From positions 146,379-210,378 of the forward strand of contig JASANG010001941.1 of NCBI GenBank assembly GCA_030248215.1: a DNA stretch of 64,000 nucleotides, read 5' to 3'. The position numbers were made by a program, and so were the translations under genes. Origin of the DNA: Enoplolaimus lenunculus. Its lineage: Eukaryota; Nematoda; Enoplea; Enoplida; Thoracostomopsidae. Under the pieces are notes generated by a model. The model did not search any database. It had not been told where the DNA came from and saw only the letters and a program-made list of their open reading frames with translations. Shown piece by piece: positions 1 to 12,185 of the stretch. The stretch's first letter is position 1, and each line of letters opens with the position of its first letter.

Positions 1-2189
1 TTAAGGGTGTGGCCTAATTTGCATATGAATACGAAATAGTTAAACAATTCAAAATTCATTCTATAATATATAATATGTGCATTAGGCAAGTTATGATATA
101 GCCATTTATACAGCGTAGAACGTATTACATAAATATAAAACAGATTCTGAGAAATACTGTCTGGCGCAATGGGTTAGCAGGTCAGTTTTGCAATAGGGAA
201 GTGGTGGTTCGACTCCCGCTTGAGGCTTCCGTGTTCCATAATTCTTTCTTACATTTTGAAAACTGGAGACAATTATTAAAAGTAGAATTTTTTACCTGAA
301 ATTCTTCAGTTCAAATGAAAAATTAGAAAATTTCATTTATTCTTAAAATTGCAAAAAAAATCTATCTTATTGTTTTTACTGCTGAGCCAAGTCAACAAGA
401 TGCTAGTGACGTGTCGGTAGTATAGACAATTTTACACGTTTCCAGCACTTGTCAACGTGACTTATTTGCAATACCTGACTAATCCGGCTCATTACGCACA
501 GGAATTTTACATCTATAAAAAGTCTGCCCATCTTTATATTGTTGTAACTCAACAACGCTAGTGACATTGTGACCTGATTGTCGGTTCGGTATCTGTTCAA
601 TGCCAATTGGTGTCGTTTAATTTCCCTGATCGAGATGGGTTTCAATCTATGTTAATATTAACACTGTACAAGTATTAGATTAAACGTCGAGCCAGTTTAT
701 TTTCAATCTACAATAATTTGCTTGTACCGTTTTACTCTCACAAGTTATGAACCATAAGTACACATTTATGTAGGCACTTCACGCGTATTACCGCTAAAAT
801 AGGCCCTCTCTTCGACCCAATTTCGTAAGGCTTGCCTCAGAAGCGCACAAAAGGTATACGGTATCAACCAGTGGAACAGTTTATTAAAAATAGCAAGCAC
901 ACGCGCAGGGGCGCAATGCCAAAGGGAAGTTTGCTGGAGAATCCAAATGAGCGTGAAAAACGTAACGTTTTAATCGCATAGAAGACGAATCGGTTTTGCC
1001 GGCAGGCCAGCAGGCACCTGAAACGCTAGGGGATAGGGGGTAAATTGCGGGAGTGTTCTAACTAATGGGCTGCTGACTGATTCAAAATAACTATTTCTCT
1101 GCAAAATAGCTTCGTGTAGTACCTTTTTGAGCAAACGTGACCAAGGGCAGGAGTAAAGCGAACAGTAGCAGGGCGGTCTATTGAAACATTACATGTACTG
1201 ACGTGGAAGTCAAATAGCCCGCGTTAAAGAGTTGAGAAACAGGACGTGTAAAACTATAGTTGGGGCCGCGCCCGTTTGAAATATTATAGGTACCAAAAGA
1301 GTACGTTTGGGCAACTAAGAATTATAACAGCGGGACAATAGGGAATTAATATGGCGAGCAAAGCGAGCCAGAAACCGAAAGATATTTATTCGGATAAAAC
1401 AGTTTAGTGCAAAAAATCTTTATCTTAAAACTTTGTGATGGGCCCTGGGTGAGGTGTTCCTCATTCGGGGTACGAGGGTACCACCAAGTACGGCGCTGGA
1501 CAAGCGTAACCCGTCTCTGTGACCCTTTCAGGGGCTGCTTGTTACATTATTTCACTATATTATATTCTAAATACAAGCGGTTCGATTTCAATATTAAAAG
1601 GTTTTTGGGTGTGAAGAATCTGAATAAATTGTTTATGAACCTTCAAGACAGATAAATAAATAGTTAGCTACTAAAATAATAGCATATTACCGATAACAAC
1701 TATGGCAGTTGAGCTGGGAGAAAACTTTTTATAAGCGTGGACACGTTTAGAAATTGAAACACTTTAAAATTAGTCAGCTACACGCTAACTTGCATATTAT
1801 TTATGCCAATAATAGCATCCGAGTGCATTGTATTTTTATAAGCATTGTGTGTGCCAGTGTAAATATCACAACATGTTCCGGAGGGTTTATTATATGAAAT
1901 ACTTAAATATGTCGCCAAAAACTTTCTATACTTCCAAATTATTACGATGCTGGCTAATTAGAATATTAGTAGCCAATTAATTGCACTTGAGCGCTTTGAC
2001 GATAAGTGGATCCGAGCTTTGCGCAACGCATGTAGTTGAACTGCAACTGGTTTATAGCGGTTTGTTAACCTGGCTATCTTGAAGAAATAGCAAAAATACA
2101 TGAAAGGTAGATTGAAAACCTTTTACTATTCGGTGAGATGTGCTATACTACAGCCAATCAAAGGCTCCACAAAACTTTTGCACCCATAC
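1..2189. other. Spacer or intron at left edge, no gene recognised
   Basis: This stretch should be an intron of, or the region just beyond, the minus-strand SDR gene whose fourth coding exon ends at 2190. I searched the minus strand for the next SDR exon (a membrane-like run, then Ser, Tyr-x3-Lys) and found none, so the rest of that gene probably lies left of position 1. The stretch holds a tRNA-like sequence near 162-232 and a GC-richer patch near 1438-1545. Otherwise it is AT-rich with no supported coding potential. Confidence 0.5.
162..232 (+). repeat. tRNA-like sequence (SINE head or tRNA pseudogene)
   Basis: An A-box-like stretch (TGGCGCAATGGG at about 162) and a B-box that fits the consensus (GGTTCGACTCC at about 205) lie at the spacing expected of an internal pol III promoter. 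Anticodon and T stems do not pair properly, so this is not a working tRNA. A tRNA-derived SINE head or a decayed tRNA is the best reading. Confidence 0.4.
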
Positions 2190-5088
2190 CTCAAGTTAGT
2201 ATCCATCATTTTATCAAACTGTTCAAGGGAAGTTGTTTCAATGCTTCCTAATTCCAGTATACCAGCGTTATTCACCTGAAACATATCCAAATTTTCATAA
2301 TTTGTTATTATTTAACATTAAATTTACTAAATTACTCCATGGCTCAACCTTAACCACCCAAAAAGTTCGTATGTCTGAAACGTATATTTCATTAACCAAC
2401 CAAGGTCTCAAATTTAGATTTTTACAACCAAAAAGTTTTCAATTCAATATTCATTATATGATTTGATACGCCAAGAACACAGTATGCGATCTTCACTGTA
2501 TGAGAACGGCTACATCTGGTATCTATACTCGTTAGCAACAAAGAAGAATTTTGAATTAAAATTTTTTAATGTATTTCATTTACAACAATGCTTGTAATTC
2601 AATGAAAAAGTTAGTGAAAAGAAAAAATTTACCAGAATGTCTAATCTTCCAAATTCAGCAATGCATTGCTCGACAATCGATTTCGCTTCGTCATGTTTGG
2701 TAAGTTCAGCAATCACGTGAATATGCTAAAAAATGTTTTTATCGTGCGAAATTTTCGACGTCCAACATTACATTATACGACAAATGTCTAACGTATGTTT
2801 AATATTATTCAAACCAATAAATTCAAATTAAAATTCCGATCGGAATCGCAATGCAAAAAATTGAAAAAAAAACGCAAATGTGGCCTAAAATTAAGAGTTC
2901 ACACACTGTAGTTTACGCATCCGTGATCACTAGAAATGTTCTAAACAGAAGCCAAAAATAAAATTCCTAAACCTTTTTCAGTTGCTAACAATTTTCGGTT
3001 GGCACTGTTTTTATTTTGCTCCCTACAGTATTGTAGCACCAATTAAAGTTTGTTTTTGCTCTTTCTTCGTAGTAGTTCTAGGATCATTACAAGTCTATTT
3101 ACCTTCGAATTGTTAACAAACGCTTGACATTCGGTTACAACTCGATTCAAATTATCAGCACGCCTTCCAGTCAACACTAGCGACGCCCCCAATCCAGCGA
3201 ACAATTTCGCAGTCGCCGCACCAATACCAGAACTAGCACCTGAAAATTTCGAACGTAGTAGTGGAAAAATGAAAGTTTTACACACTCTCAACCTATACAC
3301 GTGAAGGTGGAGGGAATATTAGTGCGCTACGCACCTCCACATGTGCAGGTAGAAGAGATGGTCATAAACGCTATTTAAATACTATACGTTTTGCAATGGT
3401 CCACAGCGGATATTCACCAGCCCCAGTAGTATAATAATTGCCAGACCACATTGTCACTAAAGGGGTAGGGTCTGGCACAGCAAACAGTCCATGCAGTCAT
3501 ACGACATTATGTACGTAGTTAAATCAATAAATGGCAAACCTATGCAACGCAGCGGTTTAGAAATTAAACCACTGAGTATTTTACCGGTCCAAATTGCAAA
3601 TCGTCATTGATGACTCCGACATATGGCGTCTTTCAGTCCACTTTCAAATTCCTCAGCGCTGTGAAGTGTGAAATGACGAAATATCGTCAATTTTTGTTGC
3701 ACGCTTACCTGCTCTTTTCACAAATTTCTTTAGCTATTCGCCTGATCTAATATAACGAAAGGTCAATATTTAGTTTCCGTTCTGTGCAGATTTAGATTTG
3801 TTTTCTATTTGCTGTTAATTTTTTTGTGGTAAGCTAAATATAATTTATTTCTTAACACTGCACTGTATGTAGTAGCTAACTGTACGCGTGTGTCAGTTTG
3901 TGGCGTTCGGTGCTTTACTGTTGGCATTGAAGCGGAATCTTCAGTTTGGGCTGCATATATTATGTTCAGAAATCTGAATATTCTGTGCATCAATCAAAAT
4001 TTGGCTCATGTTACGTTAAGGGGCGTCGAGGTTTCTGGTGGGTCTATAAAACAGTCGGTTTACAGTCTAGATTACATTTATTTGCTTAGTCTTGGGCTTA
4101 GGCTTAGGAATATGCTTTTGCAACGCTTAGACTAAGGCTTAGACTTAGGAGTACGCTTAATATACTGTTACGCCCCTTAAAGTAACATTGACCCAAAATT
4201 TTATGGGTAAGTCGAGGTTCTAAAATTGTAAAAATCAAGCAAACCTCTCAAAACGAGAGGCATATACCAAAAATTTGGATTACGATAGACCCGATCCAAT
4301 TGTTGATCTGCGGTCGCGCTCCTTTCTCTATACTACTGTCTTTGTCAGGCAGGGCGGCAACAAAGGTTCAGATTCCTATTCTGCAAAAATTTGAGGTTCG
4401 GATTCGAATTCGGTTATGGAAAAGCCGAATCCAAAAAAGCCGATTGCAAACAAGTTCGGCATTATGTTTTTTCATTTTTAAGCAATAAAATTTTTAAATA
4501 CCTTGCTATAAAAATCAATATTTTTTATTTCAGGTGAAAAATCTCAGAACTGACGTCGGTACGAAACATATTAACGTATTAAAAGTTATACGGCTGGCAT
4601 GGCGTTGATATTCTGAAACAAATTATAGATATATCTGACATTTGCAACATGCAGGATTCGGATTCGGATTCGGTTTCGGGATATTAGCACTGGATTCGGA
4701 TTCGGTGTCACCCTGTTGTCAGGTGCCATTGAGATGACGGTCATTCATTACAAACATCACTGGTTGCTGATCTAATGGTTTTCACATTAAGCGGCAAACC
4801 ATATAATTGCAGTAAGCGTTCAAAATATTGAGCACTGTTCATTTTCCATTTTACAGCGAAGACGTAAAATGAAGCAACAGGACAGAGTCCCTCACATTGA
4901 CTTTGGACAGCGACCCTGGCACACTTGGAATTGCTACTGATTGCTAGCACTGCGATTAATATGGTTGACGTTTCGAATTTCACCAGACGTTGTTTAGTTT
5001 GCTCAGTTAATTTTTGCTGTAAGTTAAACACATGGATCAACTAACCAGTTATTATAGCAACTTTGCCAGCAAAATTAATCGTTGTCAT
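2190..5088 (-). CDS. Classical short-chain dehydrogenase/reductase, 5' part only (four exons)
   Basis: Minus-strand exons are 5088-5046, 3239-3118, 2725-2633 and 2275-2190. They join in frame with GT-AG introns and give about 114 residues. The product starts MTTINFAGKVAIITG and continues ASSGIG, so the Rossmann TGxxxGxG dinucleotide motif is split by intron 1. Exon 3 ends with GRLDIL and exon 4 starts VNNAG, the conserved NNAG motif of classical SDRs; exon 4 ends within MMDTNL. The catalytic Ser and Tyr-x3-Lys lie further on and are not in the window, so the gene is cut by the left edge. Classical SDRs are NAD(P)-dependent oxidoreductases of about 250 residues; the substrate cannot be told from the N-terminal half. 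An AG that could serve as an acceptor lies only five bases before the ATG. Intron 1 (3240-5045) contains two short mobile elements. Confidence 0.9.
4003..4193. mobile_element. MITE, GGCCCATGTA superfamily, long-arm variant
   Basis: Inverted ends run from GGCTCATGTTACGTTAAGG to CCTTAAAGTAACATTGACC. The 8-bp direct repeat caaaattt flanks both sides exactly (3995-4002 and 4194-4201). The interior has repeated CTTAGG-type motifs. It sits in intron 1 of the SDR gene and has no coding capacity. Confidence 0.85.
4350..4715. mobile_element. hAT-like non-autonomous element (CAGGG ends), CGAATC subfamily
   Basis: Ends read CAGGGCGGCAAC and GGTGTCACCCTG, flanked by a perfect 8-bp duplication ttgtcagg (4342-4349, 4716-4723). 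Both arms are arrays of GATTCGG-like hexamers. The core is the reverse complement of the core of the element at 18089-18455, and the two are almost equal in length (366 and 367 bp). It lies in SDR intron 1. Confidence 0.9.
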
Positions 5089-5529
5089 CGCGGCTAAATT
5101 GCATATGTCACAAGAGCCAATCCCGTTGTCTGACTATTTAATGCTTATAGCACCAACACGTGGCAAGAAGTGTATTGGAATGCATTAGCTGTAACAACAA
5201 CAAAATAATAAGTCAAACTGAAACTTTACCCGGGTACCACTTGAGGAAGCTTTAAGACTACACACAGAATAAATTGCCATGAAATTTCACGGCTCCTACT
5301 TTTTTAAATTTTCAAGACATAAATGTCTCATATTTCGGATAATAACAGCCTTAAACCATAACAGTAAAGAAATTCGTGAATAAAATGGTTAAAACATAAA
5401 TGTTTAATATTCAATAAATACCTACTGTTGCCAATTTAAGACACAAATTTATACCCCTCATAATATTCGAATTAAATTTCTGATTTTTATGTATGTAGAA
5501 AAGTTGCGCCGTGTTATTCTTAGGGTGGG

Positions 5530-5689
5530 GGCCCATGTATAGAACAAGGCCGGAACAGTAGTATAAGCATATTCCTAAGCCTATGGATGAACCTATTCTT
5601 AAGCCTAAGCAAAAAATTAGTCTAAAGCTTAAACTAACTCTATTATAGCCCCTGCGGAAAACGATCCGGCCCTGCTCTATACATCGGCC
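5530..5689. mobile_element. MITE, GGCCCATGTA family
   Basis: The left end GGCCCATGTATAGAAC and right end CTCTATACATCGGCC are near-perfect inverted repeats. The interior carries AAGCCTAAGC motifs on the left and AGTCTAAAGCTTAA on the right, as in the other copies. I could not make out a clear target-site duplication. Confidence 0.75.
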
Positions 5690-6011
5690 GGAGTGTGCTA
5701 TATAAATAATTAAATTTGAAGGGTACTTTATATGAGCTCAGGTTCCCCACCCTCCAATTCGTTTGAGCTTTAGCTTCCAATTTTGAAATCATTTCCCTGG
5801 AAAATCTTTGTCTTTATTTCAGACACATTTGTCTTTATTTCAGAAATTTTTATCTTATATTTCAGAAATGTTTGATTTTAATAGTTCATGAAACAATCTT
5901 AAATTTCAGACTTTTAAGTTTGAAAAAATTTAGACCCATATTCCTGAAAATTTTAAAAATTAAAAGTCTGGAATTCAAGTCATATATGTTTGGAGGCTAT
6001 ATTATTAAGAC

Positions 6012-6291
6012 CAGGGTACAACTGGAGGTCGGCAGTTGCCGAAATTTGGCAGAAAATTAGCATGAAACCAAACAACATTTTGCAGATATTGGCTAAAGTT
6101 AACCATAGTGAACCATCATTTTACTACTTAATTTCACCTCACCTCCGACTCCGGCAAGTTTCGTTGATCTCCGGCTCCGGCAAGTTTTGTTGACCTCCGG
6201 CTCCGGTAATTTTACCTCCGGTTGCACCCTCTTCTTGGCTTTCAAACATAATGTATATGATTTATTGTGTATATACTCCGGTTGCACCCTC
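6012..6291. mobile_element. CAGGGTACAACTGG element, GGCTCCGG subfamily
   Basis: It starts CAGGGTACAACTGGAGGTCG and ends in CTCCGGTTGCACCCTC. A second copy of the right end occurs internally at about 6216-6233, so the right terminus is duplicated. Flanks attaagac and attaaacg resemble a decayed 8-bp duplication. The arms are rich in GGCTCCGGCAAG. Confidence 0.6.
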
Positions 6292-6407
6292 ATTAAACGT
6301 TGAGTATATCAGGGCTCCCACGAGTTTCCTAATCTGATTTTCTCTGTGCAAACGCTGAAGTTCAACTAGGAAGAATCTATAGTAAAACCTCCACATTTAG
6401 CGGGAAC

Positions 6408-6714
6408 CAGGGTACAACTGGATGTCTACCCCCGGCTCCGGCAAAATTTTTGCCACAGGTTCCGGCAAGTTCAACAGTAAAATTTTGCAAAATTTATCTG
6501 TTTAGCGTGCTTCGTTTTACTTTTGTACACAAGGTTCAGGAATTTCCCAAATTTCGAAGAAAATTTAGCGTAAAACTAAACAACATAAGTATTGAAGATA
6601 TTGGCTAAAATTATAATTTGCCATCATTTTTGCTACCAAATTTCGCCTCACCTACGGCTCCAGCAAGTTTCGTTGACGTCCGGCTCCGGTATTTTTAGCT
6701 CAGGTTGCACCCTG
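6408..6714. mobile_element. CAGGGTACAACTGG element, second copy
   Basis: It starts CAGGGTACAACTGGATGTC and ends CAGGTTGCACCCTG. It is in the same orientation as the neighbour at 6012-6291, about 115 bp away, and shares its arms and part of its interior (a GCCATCATTTT-type tract). No matching target-site duplication was seen. Confidence 0.65.
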
Positions 6715-6928
6715 AAAGACACCTAGTTCTTTTTAAAAACTACGCTTGTGAAAAACAAATTTAGACACCGAAATTTTACTTGATATTAATAAATGCAAGC
6801 AATTGAGCAAATCATTCTGTAATTTTTAGTCCATAAAATATGCACTGTACATTTTGATGAGCTGATTAATCAACTAAAAGAGAAAATTGGTTATTTCTGG
6901 CTATTTCTGAGTTAATTACAGTAAACAT

Positions 6929-7093
6929 GGCCCATGTAAAGATCAGGGGCGGAACGTTTTTCTGTGGGACTAAAATAGAGTAAGCTTAAGCTTTAGACTA
7001 ATTTTTTGCCTGGCTTAGACATATGCTCATTCTTACGCTTAGGCTTAAGAATAAGCTTCCAATACTGTTCCGCAACTGTTCTTTACATTAGCA
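6929..7093. mobile_element. MITE, GGCCCATGTA family, with 8-bp duplication
   Basis: Ends are GGCCCATGTAAAGATCAGG and GTTCTTTACATTAGCA. The direct repeat gtaaacat occurs at 6921-6928 and 7094-7101. The interior has CTTACGCTTAGGCTTAAG motifs. An 8-bp duplication is typical of hAT-superfamily elements. Confidence 0.85.
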
Positions 7094-7559
7094 GTAAACA
7101 TTATTTACTCACTCTGTTTTGATTTAATTCTGGGCTAGTTGATTGATTAACTCAGAGTTAAATCAATTCAGAATTCTGAGTTCTGAAAGACCTAATTCAG
7201 AGCTGAGACCTCTGAGTGGATTCAACTCATTCTGAATTAAAATCAACTCACTGAAATTTACAGCGTGTATACGTATACGGAAATAAAATAGTCATCCCTA
7301 AGATGCAACCAAAATTAAAAATTCCCACTCCGGTTTTAAATTTCCATTTATAACAAGTTCTGATTCTACTTCCAATCCGAAATTCAACTTGGAAAAGTGA
7401 CTCGAAGGGATAGGTTTCGTTATTTTTGATGTCGTTCTGTTATTTCTTCCGGTATATAACCACCATAACCGAAATGCAATCGTTATTTTATATTGTACAC
7501 TCGAAGTGCCCGAAAAATGTTGGCTTTCTCGAATTGGTCCATGCATTGATCAGAAGCGG

Positions 7560-7681
7560 ACCAGTTTTTCAGCGGGACAGCAATACAGGTAAGCTTAAGC
7601 TTTAGGCTAATTTCCTTTTCTGTCTTTAGCTTAGGAATATGCTTATACTACGGTTACGGTACTGATCAATACATTGACCAT
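7560..7681. mobile_element. Degenerate MITE of the GGCCCATGTA family
   Basis: GATCAGAAGCGGACCAGTTT at the left and GGTACTGATCAATACATTG at the right, with AAGCTTAAGCTTTAGGCTAA inside, mark a diverged copy. The ends are poorly kept. Confidence 0.5.
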
Positions 7682-7901
7682 GTAGTGATGTTATAGAAGA
7701 GAAAAAATACCCGGGGTGCCCGGAGTTCTAAGCATAGACGTGAATCTAAGCTTAAACACAGATGAGTATAACATTCAAGGCTTACGATTGTTCAGGACAT
7801 ATTCTATACAGGGATGGAAACCCCAATATCCCTATGTTAACATAAATAATGTCGTTATGAATATGACATCCTATTACTAAAAAGATTAAAACGTATGTTC
7901 T

Positions 7902-8068
7902 GGCCAATGTTACTTTAAGGGGGCGTAACAGTAGATTAAGCGTATTCCTAAACCTAAGCGTTGGAAAAATGTGTTCCTAAGCCTAAGCAAAAAAATGTAA
8001 CCTAGAATCTAAACTTACTGTATTATGGACCCACCAGAAACCTGGACGCCTCCGTATCAAGGGAACAT
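7902..8068. mobile_element. MITE, long-arm variant of GGCCCATGTA family, decayed right end
   Basis: The left end GGCCAATGTTACTTTAAGG matches the element at 4003-4193. The right arm has the CACCAGAAACCTGGACGCC stretch that is the reverse complement of that element's left arm. The last 25 bp are too diverged to place the end exactly. Confidence 0.6.
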
Positions 8069-8802
8069 TTTGCAACTCAGCGGTTGATAACCTAAAGCAA
8101 AAACTTTTGGCACAGCTGGCCAAATTGTGAACAACGCACACATCTCATTTAAGTCAACTTTGTGTCACAAACCCAATATATATATATTTACTTCAAATAT
8201 GTAAATATCTGTAACTCGCTATATCTTCACAGCATACTGAACATGTATAAGTGTCATGTGCGCATAATGCGTTATTCATTTTAATTTAAGATTAAAGGGC
8301 ACTCATCTGCATTTTTGCTCTAACTTTGATGATAGCCCATAACTTGAATAATTACTGAAATTACCACTCTAAACACGAAAAATAAGGTTGTTATTTTAAC
8401 AAAAGTCATGGCAAGAATTAACGTTGAATTACCATTTCTATAGCCCGTAAATTAAAATGAACGCAGAATAAAAGGAGATCAACAAATATAATAAAGCCCA
8501 TAAATACTGCACGATTTCTCAAACCAAGTTTCGAAATTATGTAAATACTGCAACGGCTTTTAAAATTTTACTTCTGACCCAATATTATGTTTTTAAATTT
8601 CATTTCTGTTACTGCCAACCAAATTTCCTATTTTAAATTGCAAATCCGTTGCCCAATCAACTTATTTGTTGATGTTCAGATGTCAGTCTTGGATCTAAAC
8701 AACGTTCCTAAAAATTATTGAATTGTACATTAATGATAATCAACCCATAATATCACTAAATATTCCGCGAAATTAATACAAATTAATCGTTATGTTTATT
8801 AT

Positions 8803-11406
8803 TTAACCCGTTTGTTCCAACTGAGCGATCGCTTCTATTTCAACCAAACCATTCTATAAAAAAGAAAGAAATCGGTGGCGCAACCAAAGTCGCAATCTAA
8901 GACCAAATCACAGAGCAGCATCAATTAGTTTATTTAAACGATAATCCAAATCGCCCACGTATAGATCAGGGCCGGAACAGTAGTATAAGCATATTCCTAA
9001 GCCTAAGCGTATGGATGAGCCTATTCCTAAGCCGAAGCAAAAAATTAAGCTCTTAAACTGACTGTATTATAGCACCTCCGGAAAACGATCCGGCCCTGTT
9101 CTATATGTACATGGGCCATCCAAATAATATTACTTCAATGCAGAAAATAACGATAGTTGTTACATTTCTGTTCACTTATCGCTGATATACTCGTGCTATA
9201 TAAGTCCGAAACTCTACTACATTAAAATTCAGAAATACAAATCATAATAATGTAATAAGCTACAATAACAAAACTATTGCCAAATAGAAATTGTCCATTC
9301 ACTCATTTTGGCATTTTAAAACAGCAGCTACAAAATTGAATAAAAAGCATTTTCCTGTAATTTTGGAGAAGAACATCTGACACAAAAAGTTATCTAAAAA
9401 TCAATACACTGCTTAAGTCGTTACGAAGCATTGAATCTGAAACGTTACCTTTGGTAAACCAGCTACAGCATAACATGCGCGTGCGGGTGGATCTTCTTTG
9501 AAAACTAAAACAAAAATAATACATTTTAAAAACAATATATTCGAATTCGCAAAAATACATCTGTGCGAATAAAATGGCCGTTGTTTTTCACTGAATGTGT
9601 CACAATTTTTCAAAACAAGTAATCATCAATTTTTTTCATGCATACATGCAGTGCTTAATTCATTACTCAGGTTACAGCGATGAACTGCGTTTCCAGCCTA
9701 CTTTTTTGAAATCATTATTTTAGCTGGATCAAATATTAAACATTACAGGACCTTATCAACAAAATATTCATAAAATAACACAATCCGCCAAACATTGCGA
9801 TAAAAACTTACATTCTTTATACACGTTATTCACAATAGTAAAGTGATCCATGTTTGTTAACAACACAGTTGTTTTAAGTACTGAAATAAAATACAATTTG
9901 ATTGTAATGAATCTACGATAATTCGCGTCAACTCTACCTACAAGTAAACTTCACGCTTAATTTAGTCAATAATGTAGGGTAGCAGCGATCCCACGATTTG
10001 ACCGAATCCGAATCTATTACTATGAATTTGCTGAATGCGAACCATTCCGATATACGCTCGATCTCAGTTTTGGGGTTTGTTGCCCGAAACAAAAAATGAT
10101 TTGTATTGCATTAGCAATTATCTAAAGTGTTGATTGTTTATAATGTAAACATATGTTGCCGAACATTGTTCCATTCGGTTTTTTCACAACGTAATCCAAT
10201 CAGAACTTTAGTTGCCACCCTGCATTAAGAACATATGTCTGAACGAACTAATGACCAGTAACGCACAAGCCGAAAAGCAGATGAACATTAGCTATGGCGT
10301 TTGCTTTAACACATTAATACAAAACCACTAACAAAGTTTTTAAAATACGAAGCAAAATGTATAAAAGTAATGGGTTTTAATATTGTTTTAGGCTAATTTA
10401 AAACAATTTCATAGACCTTTCTCAAGTATATCGGTCAACTTATAACAAATTCAGTTCTCATCGAAAAAATGCGGTCGCGTGCTTTATGGATCATCTGCAA
10501 AAACAGTAAATTTAGTTCAATCTTTAAAAATTGGACTTTACTTTACCGTTCTTGTAATCGGTTTTGGCAGCACGAAGGATTTGACCCATATTAACTAAGG
10601 CCTGAAACATACACATGAGTACAACTTCTAGACGCCAATTTCGAAAATAATTAACATGAAAATTTTTAGGGAACAAGCATATGATAAACAGCATAAGACT
10701 GTATCTGTATACGTAATTAAAGCCAAAACGCCGAACATATATAAATTGGGCATAGTTCTAATTTTTACACTTACGTTGTTCGTATACAAAACGTAAACAA
10801 ATTTTTAAGAAAAAAGCTACGTTCGCAAATATTGCAATAAACCCTTTTCTAGTACATATTTAATAACAAGTTAATGATTATATAGTACATACTTGTCTGG
10901 TTTGTTCTTCCAACCCGCCAACCAATTCCATTGACTCAGGATCTAGACCAAGCTGACCACTTACATACAACACACCGTTTGAAGCAACAGCCTGACTAAA
11001 ACATCATTGCTTAAAATGAGTTGCAAAGTGATTGAAATAACGGTAACGTAAAATGGATATTCAAGTATAAAAGTTTTACACATACTCTTTCTTACAAAAA
11101 CAATTGAGATATGCAGATATTCACCCGGATAAGCCAAATTTTATAGAGCAAAATAACACTGCGTAACGGTCAGCAAAAATAAGGAAATCTTTGGAAACTG
11201 TATAACAGAAACAGAACCGATCTTTACAGTCAGTAAAGGAATAGCCAGTTACACCTTGATAACTCAATGATAGAAAATAGACACCGAAATTTACTAAACG
11301 AATAGCCGGTTACACCCTTCATATTTCGTGCAAATATCGCTAATTACCTGTATGGTCCCACAGCTTTCGGAGCTAATCCAGTCTGAATAATCCTTCTCAT
11401 TGCCAT
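8803..11406 (-). CDS. RIDA: RidA / UK114 family enamine/imine deaminase, complete
   Basis: Six minus-strand exons (11406-11348, 10995-10893, 10601-10547, 9880-9812, 9504-9449, 8853-8803) join in frame with GT-AG introns to a 130-residue protein, close to the 137 of human RIDA. RidA hydrolyses reactive enamine/imine intermediates released by PLP enzymes such as threonine dehydratase, sparing other PLP enzymes from damage; it is a cytosolic or mitochondrial trimer. Family marks seen: AVGPYSQAV near residue 15, SGQLGLDP near 32, LKTTVLLTNMDHF near 74 and the signature PARACYAVAGLPK at 102-114, including the substrate-binding Arg at 104. It ends VEIEAIA plus a short tail. A second Met lies two codons after the start; the first is taken because it gives the usual N-terminal length. 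Introns 3 and 5 carry mobile elements. It is divergent from SF3A1, 4.5 kb away. Confidence 0.96.
8952..9117. mobile_element. MITE, GGCCCATGTA family, in RidA intron 5
   Basis: Left CGCCCACGTATAGATCAGG and right TTCTATATGTACATGGGCC form the inverted ends. The 8-bp duplication atccaaat is exact at 8944-8951 and 9118-9125. The interior matches the copy at 5530-5689 closely. Confidence 0.88.
9975..10222. mobile_element. hAT-like element, CGAATC subfamily, degenerate
   Basis: The left end TAGGGTAGCAGCGATCC is followed by ACGATTTGACCGAATCCG, shared with the element at 18089. The right end is AGTTGCCACCCTG. Flanks do not match, so this copy is old or rearranged. It is in RidA intron 3. Confidence 0.65.
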
Positions 11407-11583
11407 AGTTAAAAATTATATTAGTTAAAAATAAGAAATTCGTCAAAGAAACTTTAAAGTTAGGAACGCGATATTATCAACACCAAGAATGCCGGAAAAT
11501 TCCATTAAAAACACCGGAAACAGATAGTGAAGAATTCCGGATTTCTTTCGCAACCAAAATTCCGGTTGCACTTCGATTGTGAT

Positions 11584-11889
11584 CAGGGTGCAACCGGAAT
11601 TACAATTTACCGGAACAGGGGCCGAAAAATTCATTTTAAGTTGCTTTTTTGCAATATTATTGGTGAAATAACCTTAGTTAGAGATAGGTACTCACTTTTA
11701 TTTTCGGCGATTATCAAGGTTTATATACAATACGAATGAAATTACTTAATTATTATCGTCATTTTTTACTAAAACATATATCTTAATTTCCACCGACCAA
11801 ATTTTAATACCGGGATTTTAAATTCCGGTAAATATTTACCGGAATCGGAAGGTGAAAAAATGCCGGAACCGGAATTCGGTTGCATCCAG
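11584..11889. mobile_element. hAT-like element, CCGGAAT subfamily
   Basis: Ends are CAGGGTGCAACCGGAATT and GAATTCGGTTGCATCCAG. Flanks attgtgat (11576-11583) and atggtgat (11890-11897) are an 8-bp duplication with one change. The core (ATTTTCGGCGATTATCAAGG) is the reverse complement of the core of the 17076-17547 copy. Just upstream (11460-11573) is another arm with the same CCGGAAT motifs and a GGTTGCAC end, probably a truncated second copy. Confidence 0.82.
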
Positions 11890-12185
11890 ATGGTGATGTA
11901 CAGAGACAAATGTTGGCCAACCGTCAGCAACGGGAAAAGCACACACGGAACATGATTTATGGAAGGTTTTCTTATACGCATGTTTTCATTTATCATTGGT
12001 CGTATGTGGCTGAATCTACAATTTGAAATTACTTCGTCCAACTGGTTAAAGAGATACCTATTTTTTATCTTTCAAGAGAACAATTACCGAATGTTTCACT
12101 CAAGTCACCCTTACGAAACTTCGAAGAAATAAATTCTGATCGTACTAACCGAAACATCAGATTTTTTAGCATTGCTTATATGTAC

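Larger units (their letters stand above)
5089..8802. other. Intergenic spacer between SDR and RidA, filled with short elements
   Basis: No coding exon was found on either strand. The spacer holds MITE copies (5530-5689, 6929-7093, 7560-7681, 7902-8068) and two GGCTCCGG-arm elements (6012-6291, 6408-6714). A run of GAGTTGATT/AATCAACTC-like words near 7130-7260 is locally self-complementary. The remainder is plain AT-rich DNA. Confidence 0.6.
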
